Assembly: GCA_030044035.1 (NCBI GenBank)
Contig: JASHWN010000380.1
Location: 1 to 12,180, forward strand
Source of the DNA: Xanthobacteraceae bacterium
GTDB taxonomy: Bacteria > Pseudomonadota > Alphaproteobacteria > Rhizobiales > Xanthobacteraceae
Reading direction: 5' to 3'
DNA length: 12,180 bases
In this document: piece by piece, positions 6,924-12,180 of the stretch
Numbering within the stretch: the stretch's first letter is position 1
Layout of the letters: every line of letters begins with the position of its first letter
The notes under the pieces: generated by a model
The model's input: the letters and a program-made list of their open reading frames with translations, nothing else
The model's database searches: none
Told to the model about the DNA's origin: nothing
Made by a program: the position numbers and the translations under genes

Positions 6924-8162
6924 ATGACCCCGTTACATACGCCCTCGCGGCGTCAGCTGTTGCTCGCTTCGGGCATGCTGTTCGCCTGGGCCTATCTGCC
7001 GAAGCTCGCGCGCGCGGAAGGGCGCGATCCGCGCTTTCTGGCGTTCATCTTGCGCGGCGCGCTCGATGGGCTCGCGACGGTGGCGCCGGTCGGCGATCCG
7101 GGCTGGGTGGCGCTGCGCGGCGACAATGCGCTCACGCTCGACGGCGCGACGCCTGCGCTCAAGCTCGACGATTTCTTCGCGCTCAATCCGGCAATGCCGA
7201 ACCTGCAGCGCATGTTCGCGGCGCGGGAGGCGATCATCGTCCACGCCTGCGCGACGCCGTACCGCGAGCGTTCACATTTCGATGGCCAGGACGTTTTGGA
7301 AAGCGGCCTGCCGAAGCCGGCGGTCGCCGCCAGCGGCTGGCTCAACCGCGCGCTTGCCGGCCTTGCGAGCGGCGGCCGGGTCGACCCGAACGGCAGCAAG
7401 GCGCTGGGCGTCGGGCCGGTGACGCCGCTCGTGGTGCGCGGTCCGGCGCCGGTCCTGTCATGGGCGCCGCAGCGCGGGCTGCCGGCGAGCGCTGATACGG
7501 TGCAGCGCCTGCTCGATCTTTATCACCAAACCGACCCGAAACTCGCCGCCGTGCTGGAAGAGAACGACCGACTCAAAGCCATCGAACATGCCGGCGCGAT
7601 GGCGACTGCCGGGGGTGGCAAACCGCTGCCCGGCCCGGCGCAGATGCGCGGCTATTTTGCCGAGGTCGCCGGAACGGCGGCCAAATTTCTGGCGCAGCCC
7701 GACGGGCCGCGCGTCGGCGCGCTGGCGCTCGACGGCTGGGACACGCATTTCAACGAGGGCATCGCCAAGGGCCGGCTGTCGCAATTGCTCGGTGCGCTCG
7801 ACGATGCGCTCACCGCCGTAAAGACCAATATGGGTCCGGCGTGGCGCGAGACCGTCGTCGCCTTGATGACCGAGTTTGGCCGTACCGCCCACATCAATGG
7901 CACCGAAGGCACCGACCATGGCACCGCCACGGTGGCGCTCTTGGTCGGCGGCGCGCTCAAAGGCGGCCGCGTCATCGCGGACTGGCCGGGGCTGAAGCCC
8001 GCCAATCTTTACGAAGGCCGCGATCTGGCCGCGACCACCGATCTGCGCGGCGTGCTCAAGGGCTTGCTGAAGGATCACCTGCGCGCCGACGAGCGGGCGC
8101 TCGCGGACGACGTGTTTCCCGGCAGCGCCGCGGTCAAGCCAATGGCGGGGCTTGTCGCGTAG
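6924..8162 (+). CDS. DUF1501 domain-containing protein, Tat-exported
   Basis: A 412-residue DUF1501 protein; the family is distantly related to the sulfatase/alkaline phosphatase superfamily, but no reaction is established. The N-terminus has a twin-arginine signal, SRRQLLLASG at 8-17, then a hydrophobic stretch and a likely cleavage site after ARA (residue 31), so a folded, probably metal-containing protein is exported to the periplasm. Family signatures: FILRGALDGLATVAPVGDP after the signal, SHFDGQDVLESG at about 116, LDGWDTHFNEG at about 269, and the pattern LMTEFGRT...NGTEGTDHGTATVALLVGG from about 314, whose Asp and His residues are candidate metal ligands. The start ATG at 6924 is chosen for its GGAGG. 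The gene follows DUF1800 by two bases and converges on lpdA across a palindromic repeat. Confidence 0.93.
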   Translation: MTPLHTPSRRQLLLASGMLFAWAYLPKLARAEGRDPRFLAFILRGALDGLATVAPVGDPGWVALRGDNALTLDGATPALKLDDFFALNPAMPNLQRMFAAREAIIVHACATPYRERSHFDGQDVLESGLPKPAVAASGWLNRALAGLASGGRVDPNGSKALGVGPVTPLVVRGPAPVLSWAPQRGLPASADTVQRLLDLYHQTDPKLAAVLEENDRLKAIEHAGAMATAGGGKPLPGPAQMRGYFAEVAGTAAKFLAQPDGPRVGALALDGWDTHFNEGIAKGRLSQLLGALDDALTAVKTNMGPAWRETVVALMTEFGRTAHINGTEGTDHGTATVALLVGGALKGGRVIADWPGLKPANLYEGRDLAATTDLRGVLKGLLKDHLRADERALADDVFPGSAAVKPMAGLVA

Positions 8163-8191
8163 GGAGGGCAAAATCGCGGCACCGCTTCACA

Positions 8192-8261
8192 GCGTGGGCA
8201 AGGCGCGGATCTCGATTTTGCCCACGCGGCTTCGCCTCGCAGCGCGCCATGCCCACCCTAC
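8192..8261. repeat. Palindromic intergenic repeat, likely bidirectional terminator
   Basis: The arms GCGTGGGCAA (8192-8201) and TTGCCCACGC (8218-8227) are perfect 10-base complements around a 16-base loop. A second TGCCCACCCTAC (8250-8261) repeats the core of the right arm after a GC-rich spacer. The TGGGCA/TGCCCA arms with a GTAGGGTGGGC end resemble dispersed intergenic repeats known in Bradyrhizobium relatives. It lies between the convergent DUF1501 and lpdA genes, where a hairpin active in both directions would stop transcription. There is no long T-tract, so intrinsic termination is unproven. Confidence 0.6.
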
Positions 8262-8268
8262 AAAGGGT

Positions 8269-9690
8269 TCAAATATTCAGCGCGCGGCCATAGGCGTCGA
8301 GTACCGCTTCCTTCATCATTTCCGACAAGGTCGGATGCGGGAACACGGTGTGCATCAATTCTTCTTCGGTGGTTTCCAGATTCATCGCCACCACGTAGCC
8401 CTGGATCAGCTCGGTGACCTCGGCGCCGATCATGTGCGCGCCGAGGAGTTGGCCGGTCTGCTTGTCGAAAATCACCTTGACCATGCCCTGGTCTTCGCCG
8501 AGCGCGATCGCCTTGCCGTTGCCGACAAACGGAAAATGGCCGACGCGGATGTCGCGCTTCTGCTCCTTGGCGGCCTGCTCGGTCAGGCCGACCGAGGCGA
8601 TCTGCGGCGAGCAATAGGTGCAGCCGGGAATAAGCCGCTTGTCCATCGGATGCGGATGCAGGCCTTTGATCGCCTCGACGCAGATCACGCCTTCATGCTC
8701 GCCCTTGTGCGCCAGAAGCGGCGGGCCGGCGACGTCGCCGATGGCATAAATGCCCGACACGTTGGTCTTGCAGGCGCCGTCGATGACGATCGCGCCGCGT
8801 TCGGTTTTCACGCCGAGCTTTTCCAGACCGATGTTTTCGATGTTGCCGACGACGCCGACGGCGGAAATCACGCGCTCGACGGTCAGCGTCTGCGCGCCGC
8901 CCTTGCCGTCATCGATAGTCGCCACGACGCTGTCGGCTTTTTTGTCGAGCTTCGTCACTTTCGCGCCGGTGAGAATCTTGATGCCCTGTCTTTCGAAACT
9001 CTTGCGCGCGAAGGCGGCGATCTCGGCGTCTTCGGCGGGCAGGATCTGCGGCAGGATTTCTACCACCGTCACCTCGGCGCCAAGCGTGCGATAGAACGAG
9101 GCGAACTCGGTGCCGATCGCGCCCGAGCCTATCACAAGCAGCGACTTAGGCATGCGGTCGGGCACCATGGCCTCGAAATAGGTCCAGATCAGCTTCTTGT
9201 CCGGCTCGATGCCGGGCAGCACGCGCGGCCGGGCGCCGGTGGCGATGACAATGTGCTTGGCTTCGTACGAGCCCGGCCCGACCGCGCCTTTCGGCGCCTC
9301 GCTTTTGCTCGCTTTCACCGTGATCTTGCCCGGCGCGTCAATCGTCGCCTCGCCCCAGATCACCGGGATCTTGTTCTTCCGCATCAAGAAGCCGACGCCG
9401 TCGTTGAGCCGCTTCGCCACCACGCGCGAGCGCTTCACCACGGCGGTCGGATCGTAAGTCACCTCGCCTGCAGAGAGGCCATAATCTTTCGCGTGCTGCA
9501 GGTAGTGGAAAATTTCCGCCGAGCGCAGCAGCGCCTTGGTCGGAATGCAACCCCAGTTCAGGCAGACGCCGCCCAAATAGTCACGCTCGACGATGGCGGT
9601 CTTAAAGCCGAGCTGCGCGGCGCGGATCGCGCAGACATAGCCGCCGGGCCCGGCGCCGATGATGATGATGTCGAAGGCGGTATCAGGCAT
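8269..9690 (-). CDS. lpdA: Dihydrolipoyl dehydrogenase (E3 of pyruvate dehydrogenase)
   Basis: A 473-residue flavoprotein that reoxidises the dihydrolipoyl arm of E2 with NAD+. The N-terminal FAD motif is IIIIGAGPGGYVCAIRAAQLG. The redox-active disulfide is Cys43 and Cys48 in GGVCLNWGCIPTK. The NAD-binding motif is VIGSGAIGTEFASFYRTLGAE. A second FAD segment reads AIGDVAGPPLLAHKGEHEG, and the C-terminal dimer domain supplies the active-site His452-Glu457 pair in HPTLSE. There is no N-terminal lipoyl domain. It starts three bases after the tautomerase stop codon and belongs to the pdhB-pdhC-tautomerase-lpdA operon, so it is the PDH-dedicated E3; alphaproteobacteria often have another copy for 2-oxoglutarate dehydrogenase. 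It is the last gene of the operon. Confidence 0.97.
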   Translation of the reverse strand: MPDTAFDIIIIGAGPGGYVCAIRAAQLGFKTAIVERDYLGGVCLNWGCIPTKALLRSAEIFHYLQHAKDYGLSAGEVTYDPTAVVKRSRVVAKRLNDGVGFLMRKNKIPVIWGEATIDAPGKITVKASKSEAPKGAVGPGSYEAKHIVIATGARPRVLPGIEPDKKLIWTYFEAMVPDRMPKSLLVIGSGAIGTEFASFYRTLGAEVTVVEILPQILPAEDAEIAAFARKSFERQGIKILTGAKVTKLDKKADSVVATIDDGKGGAQTLTVERVISAVGVVGNIENIGLEKLGVKTERGAIVIDGACKTNVSGIYAIGDVAGPPLLAHKGEHEGVICVEAIKGLHPHPMDKRLIPGCTYCSPQIASVGLTEQAAKEQKRDIRVGHFPFVGNGKAIALGEDQGMVKVIFDKQTGQLLGAHMIGAEVTELIQGYVVAMNLETTEEELMHTVFPHPTLSEMMKEAVLDAYGRALNI

Positions 9691-9693
9691 ACG

Positions 9694-10086
9694 TTAGCTC
9701 TTGGTCGTGACATATTGGGCAATGCCATTGCCGAACGACCAGTTCTCGGTTTTGCATTCGACGAGATTGATGAAGACGTCTTCCTTACGTAAGCCGGGAT
9801 TTTCTGAAAGCAATGTCACAATCCGCGCGAATAGCGCCTGTTTTTGCCCAAGGTTGCGGGTATCGCTGACCGTAGCCTGAATGATGACGAGATCGTCGGT
9901 ATAGGCGATGCCCAGATAGCTTTGCGGGTGAGAGAAGTTGTCGTCATCGTGCTCGGTGACAAGCAGGAAGCGATCATTTTCCGGCACGTTGAACGTCTCG
10001 CGCAGGGCGCGATAGACGCCGTCGCAAAGCGCCTTCCTGTAGGCCGGCGGTTTGCCGCGGCGCAAATCGATACGAACAAGCGGCAT
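9694..10086 (-). CDS. Tautomerase family (MIF-like) protein
   Basis: A 130-residue tautomerase-superfamily protein, probably of the Tautomerase_2 group. It starts MPLVRIDLRRGKP, so removal of Met would expose the catalytic N-terminal proline of the superfamily. The C-terminal signature EDVFINLVECKTENWSFGNG and the central SYLGIAYTDDLVIIQATVS stretch match that group. Members carry out keto-enol tautomerisation or related chemistry on small keto acids; the physiological substrate here is unknown. It has no signal peptide. The gene begins one base after the pdhC stop and ends three bases before lpdA, so it is translated within the PDH operon. This hints at an action on pyruvate-related or enol compounds, but that link is an inference from position alone. 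Confidence 0.88.
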   Translation of the reverse strand: MPLVRIDLRRGKPPAYRKALCDGVYRALRETFNVPENDRFLLVTEHDDDNFSHPQSYLGIAYTDDLVIIQATVSDTRNLGQKQALFARIVTLLSENPGLRKEDVFINLVECKTENWSFGNGIAQYVTTKS

Positions 10087-10087
10087 T

Positions 10088-11557
10088 TTACACCAGCATC
10101 ATCACCGGGTTCTCGATCAGCGCCTTGAAGGCGCCGATCAGGACGGCGCCGAGCGCGCCGTCGACGGCGCGATGATCGCACGATAGCGTCACGCTCATAA
10201 TGTGGGCGACCTCGATCTTGCCGGCGCGCACGACGGCGCGCTCCTCTCCGGCGCCGACCGCGAGGATCGTGGCATGGGGCGGATTGATCACGGCGGTGAA
10301 ATCCTTGATGCCGTACATGCCGAGGTTCGACACCGCGGTGGTGCCGCCTTGGTATTCCTGCGGCTTGAGCTTGCGCGCCCGCGCGCGCCCAGCGAGTTCC
10401 TTCATCTCGTTGGAGATCGCGGACAGCGATTTGGTCTCGGCGTTGCGGACGATCGGCGTGATCAAGCCGTTCGGCAGCGCCACCGCGACGCCGATGTCGG
10501 AATGCTTATGCTTGAGCATGCCGGCATCGGTCCAGCTGACATTGGCGTCGGGCACGCGCTGCAAGGCGAGCGCCAGCGCCTTGATGACGAAGTCGTTGAC
10601 CGACAGCTTGTAGGCCGGCTTGCCGTCCTTGTCCTTCGGCGCGGCGGCGTTGATCTCCTCGCGCGCTTCGATCAGCTTGCCGATGTCGCAATCGACCGTG
10701 AGATAAAAATGCGGGATCGTCTGCACCGAGGCGGTGAGCCGCTGCGCGATGGTGCGGCGCATGCCGTCGTGCGGCACGAGTTCGTAGCTGCCGTCTTCGT
10801 AGAGCGCGCGGATCTGCTGGTCCGACAGCGAGCGTGCGATAAGCGGCGTCGGCGCACCGGCAGGTGCTGCGGGCGCGGCTCTCGGCGCGCGCAAAGCACC
10901 GCGGCCGGATTTCGCCGCTTCCACGTCGCGGGCAATGACGCGGCCATGCGGCCCGGAGGCCTCGATGCGGCCGATGTCGATACCGGCTTCTTTGGCGAGG
11001 CGGCGCGCCAGCGGTGAGGAGAAAATTCTGTTGGTCGCGCCCGCAGGCGCGCCATGTCCGTTGGTCCGAACCCCCTCACCCCCACCCTCTCCCCACCGGG
11101 GAGACGGAGCGGCCGGTGCTGGCGGCGGGCTCGGCACCCTCGCCTCTTGGCTGGGTGCTCGTGCTTCTGTGGGGCGTGATTGCGCGGCAGTCGCAGCCGG
11201 CGCGGCTAGCTGGGCAGTTCCCTCTCCCCGTTGGGGTGAGGGGGTTCCGGCGCTGGCTGCTTGCGCGGGGCGTGCTGCTTTCGCGGCCTCTGCTGCTGCT
11301 TGCTTCGGATCCTCGCCCTCCTGCGCCAGCACGGCGATGAGCTGATTCACAGGCACGTCATTGGTGCCTTCCGGCACCACGATTTTGGCGAGAACGCCGT
11401 CGTCGACGGACTCATATTCCATCGTCGCCTTGTCGGTCTCGATCTCGGCGATGACGTCGCCAGTCTTGACCGCCTCGCCTTCCTTCTTGAGCCATTTGGC
11501 GAGGTTGCCCTTCTCCATGGTTGGCGACAGCGCCGGCATGAGGATGTTGATCGGCAT
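10088..11557 (-). CDS. pdhC: Dihydrolipoyllysine acetyltransferase (E2 of pyruvate dehydrogenase)
   Basis: A 489-residue core subunit of the PDH complex that moves the acetyl group from E1 to CoA. Domains in order: one lipoyl domain (about 1-80) with lipoyl-lysine Lys43 in ETDKATME; a long Ala/Pro-rich linker (82-176); a peripheral subunit-binding domain (177-214, RIFSSPLARRLAKEAGIDI); a second short linker; and a catalytic domain to the C-terminus with the CDHRAVDG motif, His462 and Asp466 being catalytic. The first linker is encoded partly by two inverted copies of a palindromic repeat, read as SPQRGEG and SPRWGEGGGEG, which makes the protein somewhat longer than many alphaproteobacterial homologues. 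ATG 11557-11555 follows a weak GAAAAG. The gene lies 50 bases after pdhB and one base before the tautomerase gene. Confidence 0.97.
   Translation of the reverse strand: MPINILMPALSPTMEKGNLAKWLKKEGEAVKTGDVIAEIETDKATMEYESVDDGVLAKIVVPEGTNDVPVNQLIAVLAQEGEDPKQAAAEAAKAARPAQAASAGTPSPQRGEGTAQLAAPAATAAQSRPTEARAPSQEARVPSPPPAPAAPSPRWGEGGGEGVRTNGHGAPAGATNRIFSSPLARRLAKEAGIDIGRIEASGPHGRVIARDVEAAKSGRGALRAPRAAPAAPAGAPTPLIARSLSDQQIRALYEDGSYELVPHDGMRRTIAQRLTASVQTIPHFYLTVDCDIGKLIEAREEINAAAPKDKDGKPAYKLSVNDFVIKALALALQRVPDANVSWTDAGMLKHKHSDIGVAVALPNGLITPIVRNAETKSLSAISNEMKELAGRARARKLKPQEYQGGTTAVSNLGMYGIKDFTAVINPPHATILAVGAGEERAVVRAGKIEVAHIMSVTLSCDHRAVDGALGAVLIGAFKALIENPVMMLV
11068..11104 (-). repeat. Palindromic repeat copy A inside pdhC
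   Basis: On the plus strand the copy begins GAACCCCCTCACCCC (11068-11082) and ends in a perfect 7-bp hairpin, TCTCCCC (11088-11094), loop ACC, GGGGAGA (11098-11104). It is translated in frame as part of the E2 linker (residues about 152-164). The sequence resembles the CCCTCACCCC/CTCTCCCC palindromic elements dispersed in many proteobacterial genomes. Confidence 0.7.
11219..11248 (+). repeat. Palindromic repeat copy B inside pdhC, inverted relative to copy A
   Basis: The 15 bases at 11233-11247 are the exact reverse complement of 11068-11082 in copy A. Within the copy, CCCTC-T-CCCC (11220-11229) and GGGG-T-GAGGG (11233-11242) pair around a GTT loop with a single T-T mismatch. It encodes linker residues of about 104-114, including SPQRGEG. 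Compared with copy A, it lacks one of the two CCCTCnCCCC segments. Confidence 0.7.
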
Positions 11558-11607
11558 TTTTTCTTTTCAGCGGATCGAGTTTGCAGCCGGTTCGGCGGGA
11601 TTTTTGC

Positions 11608-12180
11608 TCATCGGTAACAGACCGCTTTGGCCGCGGCGACGACTTCGGCGACCGACGGCAGCGCCAGCTTTTCCAAATTCGCCGCGTACGGCATCGGCAC
11701 GTCCTTGCCGGCGATGCGCTCGATCGGCGCATCGAGATAATCGAACGCCTCGGCCATCACGCGCGCGGCGATTTCGGCGCCGACGCCCGATTGCTTCCAG
11801 CCCTCTTCGACGGTCACGAGCCGGCCAGTCTTTTTGACCGACTCCACGATGGTGGCAGAATCCATCGGGCGGAGCGTGCGCAGGTCGATCACTTCGGCGG
11901 AAATATTCTCCTTGGCCAATTCGTCGGCGGCCTTGAGCGCGTAGCTCATGCCCATCGACCAGGCGACCAAGGTCACGTCGCTACCGCTGCGCACCACCCG
12001 GGCGCGGCCGATCGGCAGCACGTAGTCCGCGAGTTTCGGCACCGGCGACGAGTGGCCGTACAAAATTTCGTTTTCCAAAAACATGACGGGATTCGGATCG
12101 CGGATCGCCGCTTTCAGCAGCCCCTTGGCGTCGGCGGCGGTGGACGGCGCGATCACCTTCAGCCCCGGAATGTGCGAGTA
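11608..12180 (-). CDS. pdhB: Pyruvate dehydrogenase E1 component, beta subunit (3' part)
   Basis: The C-terminal 190 residues of PdhB; the frame remains open to the window edge (first visible residues [20 protein letters not shown]) and the start lies beyond it. With PdhA the protein forms the thiamine-diphosphate E1 that decarboxylates pyruvate and acetylates the lipoyl arm of PdhC. Visible parts are the end of the pyrimidine-binding transketolase domain (FLENEILYG) and the transketolase C-terminal domain ([19 protein letters not shown], then [14 protein letters not shown] and [16 protein letters not shown]). Whether it carries an N-terminal lipoyl domain, as PdhB does in some alphaproteobacteria, cannot be seen. 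It is followed by pdhC after 50 bases; pdhA is expected upstream, outside the window. Confidence 0.96.
   Translation of the reverse strand, partial: YSHIPGLKVIAPSTAADAKGLLKAAIRDPNPVMFLENEILYGHSSPVPKLADYVLPIGRARVVRSGSDVTLVAWSMGMSYALKAADELAKENISAEVIDLRTLRPMDSATIVESVKKTGRLVTVEEGWKQSGVGAEIAARVMAEAFDYLDAPIERIAGKDVPMPYAANLEKLALPSVAEVVAAAKAVCYR

Noticed and set aside
8152..9792. A 546-codon open frame on the plus strand opposite lpdA
   Set aside because: It is antisense to an lpdA gene with every active-site motif intact, its product is low-complexity and matches no recognisable family, and long antisense open frames are expected in GC-rich codon-biased DNA.
11068..11248. CRISPR array or insertion sequence within pdhC
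   Set aside because: There are only two copies, in opposite orientations, with hairpins of their own, no transposase and no regular spacers; the pdhC frame continues unbroken through them.

Overview
The window is GC-rich chromosomal DNA from an alphaproteobacterium, most likely order Hyphomicrobiales (Rhizobiales), in the Bradyrhizobium/Xanthobacteraceae neighbourhood. The basis is the pyruvate dehydrogenase (PDH) gene order, the style of LipA (including its RSSHHAG ending), a DUF2336 protein, and two kinds of short palindromic repeats of the type scattered through these genomes. The placement is an inference from recognisable families, not from a database search.

Layout. Positions 1-280 hold little: perhaps the last 26 codons of an upstream gene, then a leader. 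A DUF2336 gene (281-1366, +) converges on a membrane-anchored EAL-domain cyclic-di-GMP phosphodiesterase with a periplasmic CSS-like sensor (minus strand, to about 3121). Next on the minus strand come a Nudix hydrolase of the ADP-ribose pyrophosphatase type (3164-3778), a COQ10/RatA-type START-domain protein (3815-4276) and lipoyl synthase lipA (4284-5237). A 241-base divergent intergenic region separates lipA from a plus-strand pair, DUF1800 (5479-6921) and a Tat-exported DUF1501 protein (6924-8162). Their 3' end meets lpdA head-on across a palindromic repeat (8192-8261). The rest is a tight minus-strand PDH operon read from the right edge: pdhB (3' part only), pdhC, a MIF-like tautomerase and lpdA.

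How the genes work together. PdhB (E1 beta), PdhC (E2) and LpdA (E3), with PdhA presumably just past the right edge, form the PDH complex that converts pyruvate to acetyl-CoA. LipA makes the lipoyl cofactor carried on PdhC Lys43. The COQ10-like protein probably supports ubiquinone function in respiration. In many rhizobia the PDH genes run on into lipA and the COQ10-like gene; here that series is split by the opposite-strand DUF1800-DUF1501 pair, and a tautomerase sits between pdhC and lpdA.

No CRISPR array, tRNA, rRNA, integrase or insertion sequence was seen, and no clearly new defence or mobile system. The most interesting structural signals are two inverted copies of a palindromic repeat inside the pdhC coding sequence, in frame within the E2 linker; the embedded tautomerase; and the DUF1800-DUF1501 pair, where only one partner carries an export signal.
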